Positions 50,870-59,747 of a stretch of DNA of 64,000 nucleotides are shown here, in pieces; position 1 is the stretch's first letter, and each line of letters begins with the position of its first letter. This stretch comes from SIG440 sp045591035 (GTDB taxonomy: Bacteria > Bacillota > Clostridia > Monoglobales > Monoglobaceae). A program made the position numbers and the translations under genes. The notes beneath the pieces were generated by a model, which saw only the letters and a program-made list of their open reading frames with translations, made no database searches and was not told the DNA's origin. The DNA is taken from positions 1-64,000 of the forward strand of contig JAZNSG010000003.1 of the NCBI GenBank assembly GCA_045591035.1, written 5' to 3'.

Positions 50870-53773
50870 ATGAAATTTACAAAAAGACTTTTGAGTATGC
50901 TAATTGTAGTCGCAATGTGTCTGACATGCTTTGTAGTTACTCCGGTTTCTGCTGCTGCTTTTACAGACCTTAAAGAAGACCATTTTGCATACGAGGCAGT
51001 AAACGTTCTCAGTAAGCTGGGCGTTATCAACGGTTATGAAGAAAACGGAGGATTCAGCTTCAAACCGGACAACAATGTAACAAGAGCGGAATTCACCGCA
51101 ATGCTGCTCAGAACCCGTGGAATGGGCTCAGTTGGTTCAACCAGCCTTGAAAATCCCCCGTTCCCTGATGTTACAACTTCGGATGTATCCTGGGCTATTG
51201 GTAATATCAGAACAGCTCGTGAGCTTAAAATTATCAACGGTTACGATGATGGTACATTTAAGCCCAAAAACAATGTTTCTTATGAAGAAGCAGTAAAGAT
51301 GATTGTTTGTGCTTTGGGATATGGTGATATGGGAGTAGATGGTGCAACCTGGTACTCAAAGTATATTATGACGGCAACATCTTTAAAATTCCTTGATGGT
51401 GCAGGTGGTGCAATATCTACCCCCGCAACCCGTGCAACAATTGCTAAGATGCTTTATAATTGTCTTGAAGTTAAACTTGCTGAAAATAATCAGATTACAA
51501 ACAAGACAATTCTTGAAAATGACCTCAAACTCATTAAAAACGTAGGTTATATTGCATCTAATCCGGACATCAGTCTTTCGGCACCGGACCCCAACCTGAG
51601 AGCAAATGAAATTCAGATTACCAGTCCTGACGAGGATGGTAATCCCGAAACCATTACCTATAAGGTTGATGATGCATCAAAGTACAACGATATGTTGGGC
51701 GCACAGATTACGTTCTATTATCAGGACGACTTTAATACTGGCATGAAGAATTTGGTTTTGGCTACTGTTAAGGACAGCACAACTGTTACTATTGAAGCAA
51801 ACCTCATCCAAAGCGGAACGTCCAACACAATAAATTATCTGAAGACAGAAGATGCAGATAAAGAAATCAGTATAAGTGTTGCGTCTGACAGCGTGGTTGT
51901 TTATAATGGCAAACTTTATGGAACAGCTGCGGATAGTTCAAGCACATTTGCTACCTATTTCTCAGAAAAAGGATTGCCTGAGGTTGGAAAGGTTGAGCTT
52001 GTTGACAGAGACGGCGACGATGTTTATGATGTAGTGTTTGTTGACGATTATGAAGTATACTTTGTATCTTCTGTTACTAACTCAGACTATAAGATTACAG
52101 ACAATGCACTCAGAAACGGTCTTTCTACTGCTGACAGACAGAAAACATTGAATTATAATCAAAATGATATTGAGTTTTATACCGCAAGTGGAGCGGCTGC
52201 ATCATTCAGCTCGATTAAAAAGGGTAGTATAATTTTTGTGGCAGAAGATAACCATTCAACTGGTGATGCAAAGGTAATTGTTTGCAACGATACAGTATCC
52301 GGAAAGGTTACAGCTACAAGTTCATCCAAGGGATACACTATTAACGGCAAGTCTTACAAGGAATCCAGACTTGCACCTTGGAAGAATCCTATTTCCGGCG
52401 CAAGTCCCTCGCTGACGACTGCACCTTCTATGGGTGATAGTGCTAAGTTCTATCTTGATATGGATGGAAATATTATCTGGTATGATAAAACAGAAGCAAC
52501 CTCAAACCAGCAGTACGGGTATATTACAGGGGCCAGATATGACAGTGGTAATTTTGAAGAAACAGCACAAGTTGAAATTATCACAAAATCTAATATAAAA
52601 GGTACTGTATATACTATAACCACCAAGTCAAAGCTAAACGGTGGTGTTCCCGCATCGCTTAATGATTTTGTAACCGCACTTGACAAGTTGAGCGATCGTA
52701 GTGATACTGTCGACAGTGATTACAGGCAATTGGTTAAATTTACCACAGCAAAATCAACAGAGATTGAAGAAATTATTACAGCTACAGCTACTTTGGACAC
52801 ACCGGAAAGAATTGCTGATAATACACTTAATATCTACAGCGCTATTACATCTGCTACAGATTGCTCATATTCAGCAGGCAGATTTTCAGCAGTTTCAGGT
52901 GGCAAGAAAATAAATGCTAAAAATGCATTTATTCTTGATGTGAGAACTCCCGGAAAGTATAGTCTTTTGACGACCGGTAAACTGAAGGACGCATCAACAG
53001 GCTATAATATTGAGTGCTTTGATGTGGATTCAACAAATTTTGCAAAAGTTGTGATTGTATATGCTGTTCCGGCAGCTGCGAATATAGGCGCAGTTGACGA
53101 GAATTCACCCGTATTTGTTATCAGTGAAGTTGTCGAGGAGATGGAAGGCGAATACGCAAGATATTATCTCAGCGGATGGGTAGGCACCAAGAAATATAGT
53201 GAAGAAGATGGAACATCTTTGAAGCTGTCAACAGAAGATTCTGCAACAAATACGATAGCGGCTACTCTCAAAAAAGGTGACGTAGTGAGACTTGGTACAG
53301 ACAGTGAGGGCTATTATACAATTAAGCATGAGGCAGGTAAACAGCATATCATATTCCGTATGGATGCAGGATATCGTGATACTCTCAGCAATCCCAGCAA
53401 TACAATACATGTAAATACTGCTTATCCGGAATATGAAGTTATCTGGGGTACACTTTATGAAAGAAGTAACACTGCTATGTTGGTTTCTAAATCAATACTC
53501 TCAGGTAGTGAGGCGGAAAATGCACTCAATCTCAGAGAGGATGCAATAATGCCGTCAGCTTTCAGTGGTGCAAAGATACTTAAGTTCAAGATGGAAAACG
53601 GTGATTTGAAAATATATGAAGAAACCGTACCTACAGTAAGCGGAGATGAAACCGACTGGGGATGCATTGAGGAACTGAGTAAGTTCACAGACGGAAGTGG
53701 GGATGCTCCGGCTGAAATATTCTTACATTTAAGTAATAACGTTGTTAAAACTATGATTATTATAGAAAGATAA
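50870..53773 (+). CDS. Large S-layer homology domain protein
   Basis: A 967-residue exported protein: signal peptide (1-27, ending VSAAA), three SLH repeats (about 28-85, 95-145, with INGYDDGTFKPKNNVS, and a weaker third about 150-195), then about 770 residues rich in Ser, Thr, Asp and Asn with beta-type patterns and no recognised domain. No sortase motif or membrane anchor at the C-terminus, so wall attachment would be by SLH only. Base composition shows frequent preferred codons, and GGAGG at the start suggests strong expression; it could be the S-layer protein itself. It ends in a strong bidirectional terminator. Confidence 0.88.
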   Translation: MKFTKRLLSMLIVVAMCLTCFVVTPVSAAAFTDLKEDHFAYEAVNVLSKLGVINGYEENGGFSFKPDNNVTRAEFTAMLLRTRGMGSVGSTSLENPPFPDVTTSDVSWAIGNIRTARELKIINGYDDGTFKPKNNVSYEEAVKMIVCALGYGDMGVDGATWYSKYIMTATSLKFLDGAGGAISTPATRATIAKMLYNCLEVKLAENNQITNKTILENDLKLIKNVGYIASNPDISLSAPDPNLRANEIQITSPDEDGNPETITYKVDDASKYNDMLGAQITFYYQDDFNTGMKNLVLATVKDSTTVTIEANLIQSGTSNTINYLKTEDADKEISISVASDSVVVYNGKLYGTAADSSSTFATYFSEKGLPEVGKVELVDRDGDDVYDVVFVDDYEVYFVSSVTNSDYKITDNALRNGLSTADRQKTLNYNQNDIEFYTASGAAASFSSIKKGSIIFVAEDNHSTGDAKVIVCNDTVSGKVTATSSSKGYTINGKSYKESRLAPWKNPISGASPSLTTAPSMGDSAKFYLDMDGNIIWYDKTEATSNQQYGYITGARYDSGNFEETAQVEIITKSNIKGTVYTITTKSKLNGGVPASLNDFVTALDKLSDRSDTVDSDYRQLVKFTTAKSTEIEEIITATATLDTPERIADNTLNIYSAITSATDCSYSAGRFSAVSGGKKINAKNAFILDVRTPGKYSLLTTGKLKDASTGYNIECFDVDSTNFAKVVIVYAVPAAANIGAVDENSPVFVISEVVEEMEGEYARYYLSGWVGTKKYSEEDGTSLKLSTEDSATNTIAATLKKGDVVRLGTDSEGYYTIKHEAGKQHIIFRMDAGYRDTLSNPSNTIHVNTAYPEYEVIWGTLYERSNTAMLVSKSILSGSEAENALNLREDAIMPSAFSGAKILKFKMENGDLKIYEETVPTVSGDETDWGCIEELSKFTDGSGDAPAEIFLHLSNNVVKTMIIIER

Positions 53774-53789
53774 AGATTTCCACAAACAA

Positions 53790-53820
53790 AAAATCACACG
53801 GCATTGCCGTGTGATTTTTT
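53790..53820. terminator. Bidirectional terminator between the SLH protein and argF
   Basis: Perfect 13-bp stem, arms 53790-53802 and 53806-53818, ATT loop, with T on the plus side and A-rich sequence on the left giving T on the minus strand. Confidence 0.93.
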
Positions 53821-53850
53821 GTATATTTTAAAAAAGGTCTTTCTTTAAAA

Positions 53851-54756
53851 TCAGTCTTTCATCAAAGTCACAAGAACTGCTTTTTGTGCGTGAAGTCTGT
53901 TTTCAGCTTCGTCAAATATTTCATTTGCGTGGGCTTCAAATACTTCAGCTGTGATTTCTTCTTCACGATGAGCGGGAAGGCAATGGAGAACCATTGCATC
54001 AGGCTTTGCAATAGCCATGAGCTTTGAATTTATCTGGTAACCTTCAAAAACCTTTTTACGGGCATTTGCTTCGCTTTCCTGACCCATTGATGCCCAAACA
54101 TCAGTAACGAGAATATCTGCGTCTTTTGCGGCTTCTTCCACGGATTCGGTACAGGTGAATGTTCCGGTTTCTGATGCCCATTTCATAAGGTCACTATCGG
54201 GTTTGTAGTCCTTTGGACAAGCGATGGAAAATTCCATACCCATCTTTATAGCACCAACCATAAGAGAGTTTGCCATATTGTTTCCGTCACCAATAAAACA
54301 CATTTTTAGTCCGCTGAGTTTGCCCTTGTGTTCACGGATTGTCATAAGGTCGGCGAGTACCTGACAGGGATGACAATAATCAGTTAGCCCGTTAATAATC
54401 GGGATTGAGCCGTATTTTGCAAGGTCCTCAACTTCTTTCTGGGCAAAGGTTCTTATCATAATACCATCAAGGTATCTTGACAGAACACGTGCTGTATCTT
54501 CAACCGGCTCACCTCTGCCGATTTGCAGGTCATTTGAGCTTAAGAAAAGTGGGTTTCCACCAAGCTCATACATACCAACCTCAAATGAGACACGGGTTCT
54601 TGTGGAGGATTTTTCAAATATCATACCAAGTGACTTGCCTTCGAGATGCTTATGAGGAATACCGTTTTTCTTTTCGTATTTCAGCTGGTCTGCCATATCA
54701 AGTACTGCGGTTATTTCCTCGCTGGACCAGTCTGAAAGTTTAAGTAAATGTTTCAT
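53851..54756 (-). CDS. argF: Ornithine carbamoyltransferase
   Basis: Condenses ornithine and carbamoyl phosphate to citrulline. The 301-residue protein has the carbamoyl-phosphate motif STRTR (51-55), HPCQVLADLMT and the ornithine motif HCLPAHR (about 261-267). Last gene of the operon argC-J-B-R-D-F. argG and argH, needed to finish arginine, are not in the window. Biosynthetic rather than catabolic role is inferred from the operon. Confidence 0.96.
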   Translation of the reverse strand: MKHLLKLSDWSSEEITAVLDMADQLKYEKKNGIPHKHLEGKSLGMIFEKSSTRTRVSFEVGMYELGGNPLFLSSNDLQIGRGEPVEDTARVLSRYLDGIMIRTFAQKEVEDLAKYGSIPIINGLTDYCHPCQVLADLMTIREHKGKLSGLKMCFIGDGNNMANSLMVGAIKMGMEFSIACPKDYKPDSDLMKWASETGTFTCTESVEEAAKDADILVTDVWASMGQESEANARKKVFEGYQINSKLMAIAKPDAMVLHCLPAHREEEITAEVFEAHANEIFDEAENRLHAQKAVLVTLMKD

Positions 54757-54776
54757 TTTAATTTATCCTTTCTAAA

Positions 54777-55937
54777 TTAAAGTGTTTCAATAGCGTTTTT
54801 AAGAATTTTGAGACCTGCGTCGATTTCTTCACGGGTAATATTAAGGGGTGGAAGAAGTCGAACTTTGTCTTTTGCTGTGAGGACTAACAGTCCGTCATTC
54901 AGACATTTTTTCAGAATCTCTTTTGCATCTTTCGTGGTGGTAATTCCAAGCATAAAGCCCATGCCTGAAACTGATTCAACGCCATCTATCTTTTTAAGTT
55001 CCGAAATAAGGTAGGAGCTTTTTTTTGTTACATCGGCAAGAAGATTTTCATCTAATCGGCTTAATATGCTGAGCGCACCTGCCGCGGCTATCGGATTTCC
55101 GCCAAATGTCGAACCGTGGCTTCCAGCAGGAAGGATATTTTCAACTTTTTTTGAGAACATGGTAGCTCCCAAAGGTAAACCTCCGGCTAAGCCCTTTGCG
55201 GTTGAAACTATATCAGGACAAAGACCAAAATGCTCATAAGCATAGAGCTTTCCGGTTCTGCCGTTTCCTGTCTGAACCTCATCTACAATTAAAAGTGCAT
55301 CGTATTTTGCCGCCATTTCCTCGGCGGTTTTTATAAATTCAGCGGTCAGCGGAAGAACGCCACCCTCACCCTGAATAATCTCAAACATTATACCACATAC
55401 CTTGTCGGACATTGCATTTTTCAAAGCTTCGCAGTTGTTTGCTTCGACATATACAAAACCCTCGGTAAAGGGGGTAAAGCATGTGTGGAACGTATCCTGA
55501 CCGGTTGCTGAAAGCGTTGTTATTGTTCTGCCGTGGAAACTGTTTTTAAGTGTTATAATGATGTTTTTGTCAGGGTTTTTGTCTGTTCCGTATTTTCTTG
55601 CACCCTTGATTGCACATTCATTTGCTTCTGCCCCCGAGTTGGAGAAGAAAACCTTGCTCATTCCCGTCTTTTCGCAAAGCATCTCTGCAAGGTCAGCACA
55701 GGGCTTGGTGTAGTAGTAGTTTGAGGCGTGTTGTAGTTTGGAAAGCTGTGCAGAGACTGCATTGACCCATTCTGCATCGCAGGCGCCGAAGGTGTTGACA
55801 GCTATCCCGCTGCCAAAGTCAATGTATTTTTTCCCTTCAGGGTCAAACAGAGTGCATCCGTTACCTTTTTCAAGCTCCAGGTCCAGACGACCGTATGTTC
55901 CCATAATATATTTTGAATCTTTTTCTTTAGTATTCAT
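54777..55937 (-). CDS. argD: Acetylornithine aminotransferase
   Basis: PLP enzyme that transaminates N-acetylglutamate semialdehyde to N-acetylornithine. The 386-residue protein has the class III signature DEVQTGNGRTGKLYAYEHFG and PLP lysine in STAKGLAGG (about K243), and FSNSGAEANECAIKGARK. ATG at 55937 follows TGAGGA; the ATG at 55952 is possible but lies within that site. It starts 27 bases after argR, consistent with one operon. Confidence 0.95.
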   Translation of the reverse strand: MNTKEKDSKYIMGTYGRLDLELEKGNGCTLFDPEGKKYIDFGSGIAVNTFGACDAEWVNAVSAQLSKLQHASNYYYTKPCADLAEMLCEKTGMSKVFFSNSGAEANECAIKGARKYGTDKNPDKNIIITLKNSFHGRTITTLSATGQDTFHTCFTPFTEGFVYVEANNCEALKNAMSDKVCGIMFEIIQGEGGVLPLTAEFIKTAEEMAAKYDALLIVDEVQTGNGRTGKLYAYEHFGLCPDIVSTAKGLAGGLPLGATMFSKKVENILPAGSHGSTFGGNPIAAAGALSILSRLDENLLADVTKKSSYLISELKKIDGVESVSGMGFMLGITTTKDAKEILKKCLNDGLLVLTAKDKVRLLPPLNITREEIDAGLKILKNAIETL

Positions 55938-55964
55938 TTTGATAGTCCTCATTTGAAAAAGTTT

Positions 55965-56444
55965 TTATTTAACAGTATCTAAAAGAGTGTTGGCAAAGAT
56001 TTCGGCATCGTTTTCGGTTTTCATTGCAATGAATATGGTGTCGTCGCCGGCAATAACACCGATAACGTGGTTAAAATCCAGAGTTTCAATCGCCATGGCA
56101 CAGCCTTGGGCAGAGCCGGGGATTGTTTTAACAACAACTAAATTTGAAGCACTTTGTACTGTTATTACAGAGTGGGTAAGAAGAGCATTGTATCTGGTTT
56201 TTATGTCAACAGCAGACTCCTTGCCTGGTAGGGCATAACGATATTTTTCACCACGGTCTGCAATTTTTATGAGTCTGAGCTCTTTTATGTCACGGGAAAC
56301 CGTTGCCTGGGTAACTGCAAAACCTGATGAAACAAGTAGTTTTGTGAGCTGCTCCTGGGTTTCCACAGCGTTGTCTGTAATTAGCTTAACGATAGCGTTG
56401 TGACGCTGTTTTTTTGAAGCTCGAGAGAGTTCCTTATCTTTCAT
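55965..56444 (-). CDS. argR: Arginine repressor ArgR
   Basis: Hexameric winged-helix repressor/activator that binds ARG boxes when arginine is bound at its C-terminal trimer interface. The 159-residue protein has the N-terminal DNA domain (KLLVSSGFAVTQATVSRDIKELRLIK, about 35-60) and a C-terminal oligomerisation domain with GSAQGCAMAIETLDFNHVIGVIAGDDTIF. It is unusual in being located inside the arginine operon; in many Bacillota argR is next to recN. ARG boxes at argC imply self-regulation. Confidence 0.95.
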   Translation of the reverse strand: MKDKELSRASKKQRHNAIVKLITDNAVETQEQLTKLLVSSGFAVTQATVSRDIKELRLIKIADRGEKYRYALPGKESAVDIKTRYNALLTHSVITVQSASNLVVVKTIPGSAQGCAMAIETLDFNHVIGVIAGDDTIFIAMKTENDAEIFANTLLDTVK

Positions 56445-56496
56445 ATTTTCCCGCCTTTCTGTGAGTGCTTTGTCTCACCGCTGAGAAGTTAAAGAT

Positions 56497-57360
56497 TTAA
56501 ATTACCATTGTACCGATACCTTCATCGGTAAGTATTTCAATTAGTATTGCGTGGGGCACACGTCCGTCGAGAATGAAGACTTTGTGTACGCCGTGCTTGA
56601 TTGCATCAGAGCAGCATTGCATTTTGGGAATCATTCCGCCTGAGATTATGCCTTGCTCTGTGAGTGATGGGATTTCATCGGTTTTCACAATGGGGATGAG
56701 TGTATCCTCGTTGTCTTTATCCCGAAGAAGTCCACGGATATCTGTCATTGAAATAAGGCTTTCGGCATTGATAACTCCTGCAATTTTTGCTGCAGCTGTG
56801 TCGGCATTTATGTTGTAAACGTTACCATCTTCGTCATAGCCTACGGTTGCAATAACGGGGATGTAGCCTTTATCAAGCACGTCAAGTATTGGGGTTGGAT
56901 CAATTTCGGAAACCTCACCCACAAAACCGTGTACGTCGTCGAGCTTTGTTGCCTGAATCATATGTCCGTCAATTCCGCAAAGACCCATTGCGTTTCCGCC
57001 CATGGTATGAATAAGATTAACAAGACTTTTGTTAATCTTTCCGGCAAGAACCATCTGAACAATTTCGACAGAGTCTTTGTCGGTAACACGGAGTCCATCA
57101 ATAAATTCGGTTTTTGTTCCGAGCTTTGAAAGCATGTCCGAAATTTCAGGACCACCGCCGTGAACGAGAACTACCTTGATTCCTATAAGGGAAAGAAGAA
57201 GAATATCGCCCATTACAGCAGTTTTCAGTTCTTCGTTGAGCATAGCGTTTCCGCCATATTTAATAACTACTATTTTGTTGTAATACTCCTGGATATAGGG
57301 GAGTGCCTCGATGAGAATTTCTGCTCTTTTTGCTATTGGTACATTTATATTATTTTCCAT
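56497..57360 (-). CDS. argB: Acetylglutamate kinase
   Basis: Phosphorylates N-acetylglutamate; in cyclic arginine pathways it is the feedback-inhibited step. The 287-residue amino-acid-kinase-fold protein has VIKYGGNAM (28-36), LVHGGGPEIS (about 65-74) and DIRGLLRDKDNEDTLI. The length and N-terminal extension (about 20 residues before the kinase core, with AEILIEALPYIQEYYNK) match arginine-sensitive hexameric types, consistent with ArgJ making the cycle. Second after argJ with a 14-base gap. Confidence 0.96.
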   Translation of the reverse strand: MENNINVPIAKRAEILIEALPYIQEYYNKIVVIKYGGNAMLNEELKTAVMGDILLLSLIGIKVVLVHGGGPEISDMLSKLGTKTEFIDGLRVTDKDSVEIVQMVLAGKINKSLVNLIHTMGGNAMGLCGIDGHMIQATKLDDVHGFVGEVSEIDPTPILDVLDKGYIPVIATVGYDEDGNVYNINADTAAAKIAGVINAESLISMTDIRGLLRDKDNEDTLIPIVKTDEIPSLTEQGIISGGMIPKMQCCSDAIKHGVHKVFILDGRVPHAILIEILTDEGIGTMVI

Positions 57361-57374
57361 AATTCGTCTCCTTT

Positions 57375-58589
57375 TTAGGTACGATAATCGCCATTGATTT
57401 TTACATAGTCATAAGTGAGGTCACAACCCCAGGCACAAGCTGTTCCGTCGCCTTCGTAAAGGGTTATGTCAATAATTATTTCATCTTCGCTGAGAATGGA
57501 TTTTGCTTCGTCTTCGTCAAAATCGACGCCGCTGCCGCCTTTGCAAACAAGGATTGAACCGGCGGAGGAGGAAAGGGAAACATCGATGTTGTTGATGTTA
57601 CATTCAGCTCCGCTGTAGCCTACGGCACAAAGGATTCTGCCCCAGTTGGCGTCTGAACCGAACATTGCCGCCTTGAAGAGTGAGGAACACACAACGCTTT
57701 TAGCTATCAGTTTAGCATTTTTGGTGTCCTTGGCTCCGTGAACGTGGCTTTCAAGAAGTTTACTTGCACCTTCGCCGTCCTTTACGATATTCCGGCACAG
57801 GTAGGTGGTTACTTCAGAGAGAGCCTTGGCAAAGGTGTCAAGAGCGTCGCCCTCTTTGTCAATAATTGTGTTTTCTGCCATTCCGTTGGCTAAAACTGTA
57901 ACCATATCGTTTGTTGAAGTGTCGCCATCAACAGAAATCATATTGAATGAATCGAGAATGTCGGCACTAAGAGTTTTTTGAAGCATTTCGGGGGTTATGG
58001 CTACGTCAGTGGTAACAAAAACCAGCATGGTTGCCATATTTGGATGAATCATGCCCGAGCCTTTTGCGATGCCGCCGATTTTGCAGGTCTTTCCGTCGAT
58101 TTCAAAGGAAACAGCAATTTCCTTTTTCACCAGGTCGGTAGTCATAATTGCTTCTGCTGCGTCGTTGCTTCCGTCGTAGTTTAATTCAGCTGTGAGCTTA
58201 TCCATAGCGTTCGCAATAGGTTCAATGGTCATAGGCTGACCGATAACTCCTGTGGATGCGACAACGACGTCGGATTTTTTTATGCCGGTATGTTTTTCAA
58301 CCAATTCGCACATTCCTTCAGCAATTTCAATGCCGTTTGCGTTGCAGGTATTTGCATTTCCGCTGTTGCAGATAATTGCAGATGCATATCCGTCGGCAAT
58401 GTTTGATTTGGTAACATAGATTGGTGCTCCCTTAACCAGATTCTGGGTATAGGTTGCAGCAGCAACAGCCCGTTTTTCACTTACAATAAGTGCCAAATCT
58501 TTCTTTTCTTTATTTTTGCGTATTCCGGCGTGTACTCCGGATGCTTTAAAGCCTTTTGCGGCACATATGCCGCCTTGTATAATTTTCAT
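57375..58589 (-). CDS. argJ: Bifunctional ornithine acetyltransferase/N-acetylglutamate synthase
   Basis: Recycles the acetyl group from acetylornithine to glutamate; many also use acetyl-CoA to start the pathway. The 404-residue precursor has the autocleavage site at T187 in HPNMATMLVF, which yields alpha and beta chains, and TGVIGQPM. With argJ the pathway is cyclic, explaining the absence of argA and argE here. Mono- or bifunctional nature cannot be seen from sequence alone. Confidence 0.95.
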   Translation of the reverse strand: MKIIQGGICAAKGFKASGVHAGIRKNKEKKDLALIVSEKRAVAAATYTQNLVKGAPIYVTKSNIADGYASAIICNSGNANTCNANGIEIAEGMCELVEKHTGIKKSDVVVASTGVIGQPMTIEPIANAMDKLTAELNYDGSNDAAEAIMTTDLVKKEIAVSFEIDGKTCKIGGIAKGSGMIHPNMATMLVFVTTDVAITPEMLQKTLSADILDSFNMISVDGDTSTNDMVTVLANGMAENTIIDKEGDALDTFAKALSEVTTYLCRNIVKDGEGASKLLESHVHGAKDTKNAKLIAKSVVCSSLFKAAMFGSDANWGRILCAVGYSGAECNINNIDVSLSSSAGSILVCKGGSGVDFDEDEAKSILSEDEIIIDITLYEGDGTACAWGCDLTYDYVKINGDYRT

Positions 58590-58622
58590 GGTGTTTTTCC
58601 TTTCAAAAGTAGGGTTGTGTAG

Positions 58623-59561
58623 TTAAAGAACGAGGCCTTCGGTTTCGTCACAACCGCAAATGAGGTTGAAACATTGAAGTGCCGCACCTGATGCGCCTTT
58701 GCCAAGATTGTCAAAGGTGGATGCAACAAGGATTCGTTCGTCGTTTCCTGTTACGATAATTTCCATGGAGTCTTTTCCTGAAAGCTCGTTTGTGCCAAGA
58801 AAACCTTCTTGTCCAAACGGTCTTACGGATACTAATTTTTGTCCGCTGTAATGTTCGGCAAGGATGTCATAAACATCCTTTGCAGTAACTTTTTTTGACA
58901 GAAGTTTGCTGAAAAGCGGAACTGACACTGTCATGCCGCTGTAAAAGTCAGCAACAATAGGTGAAAAGCAGGGTTCGAAGTCCAAACCACAGACAGCCTT
59001 CATCTCGGGGAGATGCTTGTGCATTTGTGTCAGTCCGTATTGACGTGGGCTTGAAAGTTCAATCCTGCGTTGGGCACTTTCGTATTCCGCAATCATTTTC
59101 TTTCCGCCGCCACTGTATCCGGTTAAAGAAGTACAAACAATGGGATAGTCCGGCGAAATAATTCCGTTAGCAACAAGGGGCGCCACAATGGAGCAAAATC
59201 CACTGGCATGGCAACCGGGGACCGCAATTCTGTCAGAGGAAAGAATTTTATCCTTGAAGTCCTTTGAAAGCTCGGGAAAACCATACGCCCAAGAGGGGTT
59301 TGTTCGGTGGGCCGTTGATGTATCAAGAATCTTAACGGGAGCTGTGCCAATGGCTTCGGTTATTTCAATTGAAGCGGTATCAGGCAGACACAAAAACGCA
59401 ACATCGGCACTGAGAATAGCTTCTTTTCGAGAAAATAGATTTTTTCGATGTTCCTCATCGATAGATATAAGCTCAATATCGGGGCGAGAAGTAAGGCGCT
59501 CGTGGATTCTGAGACCTGTTGTGCCTACACTTCCGTCAATAAACACTTTATGTTTAGACAT
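58623..59561 (-). CDS. argC: N-acetyl-gamma-glutamyl-phosphate reductase (short, type 2)
   Basis: NADPH-dependent reduction of N-acetylglutamyl phosphate to the semialdehyde. The 312-residue protein is the shorter AGPR form, with the cofactor loop GSVGTTGLRIHE (10-21) and active-site C117 in VPGCHASGFC. First gene of the operon, behind a promoter flanked by two ARG boxes; ATG follows AGGAGG. Confidence 0.95.
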   Translation of the reverse strand: MSKHKVFIDGSVGTTGLRIHERLTSRPDIELISIDEEHRKNLFSRKEAILSADVAFLCLPDTASIEITEAIGTAPVKILDTSTAHRTNPSWAYGFPELSKDFKDKILSSDRIAVPGCHASGFCSIVAPLVANGIISPDYPIVCTSLTGYSGGGKKMIAEYESAQRRIELSSPRQYGLTQMHKHLPEMKAVCGLDFEPCFSPIVADFYSGMTVSVPLFSKLLSKKVTAKDVYDILAEHYSGQKLVSVRPFGQEGFLGTNELSGKDSMEIIVTGNDERILVASTFDNLGKGASGAALQCFNLICGCDETEGLVL

Positions 59562-59575
59562 TTGGTTAAACCTCC

Positions 59576-59589
59576 TGTATAAATATTCA
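59576..59589 (-). promoter_or_regulatory. ARG box downstream of the argC promoter
   Basis: TGTATAAATATTCA fits the ArgR half-site pattern TGNATWWWWATNCA and lies between the -10 and the start codon, where ArgR would block initiation. Confidence 0.8.
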
Positions 59590-59602
59590 ACACATACTCT
59601 AT

Positions 59603-59631
59603 ATTAAACTATATTTACGGAAAAAAGTCAA
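59603..59631 (-). promoter_or_regulatory. Promoter of the argCJBRDF operon
   Basis: Minus strand TTGACT (59626-59631), 17-bp spacer, TTTAAT (59603-59608). Confidence 0.7.
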
Positions 59632-59638
59632 TAGTTTT

Positions 59639-59652
59639 TGCATAAATATTCA
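59639..59652 (-). promoter_or_regulatory. ARG box upstream of the argC promoter
   Basis: TGCATAAATATTCA fits TGNATWWWWATNCA and lies just upstream of the -35. A further weak AT-rich half-site is near 59661-59674. Confidence 0.78.
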
Positions 59653-59699
59653 AAAAATATGTAATAAAAATTCACATATTTAACCGTTTGTTTTTGTGC

Positions 59700-59735
59700 A
59701 AAAGAAAATGCAGGAGCAAAAAAGCTTCTGCATTT
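59700..59735 (-). terminator. Terminator of the rpmH-rnpA-yidD-yidC-jag operon
   Basis: Stem AAATGCAGGAGC (59706-59717) with GCTTCTGCATTT (59724-59735), one mismatch; minus-strand T-rich tract (TCTTTT) follows. Located after jag. Confidence 0.82.
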
Positions 59736-59747
59736 AGAATTGACTTG

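Noticed and set aside
58960..58985. GGTTCGAAGTCC, like a tRNA T-arm
   Set aside because: Lies within the argC coding sequence and has no flanking tRNA arms.
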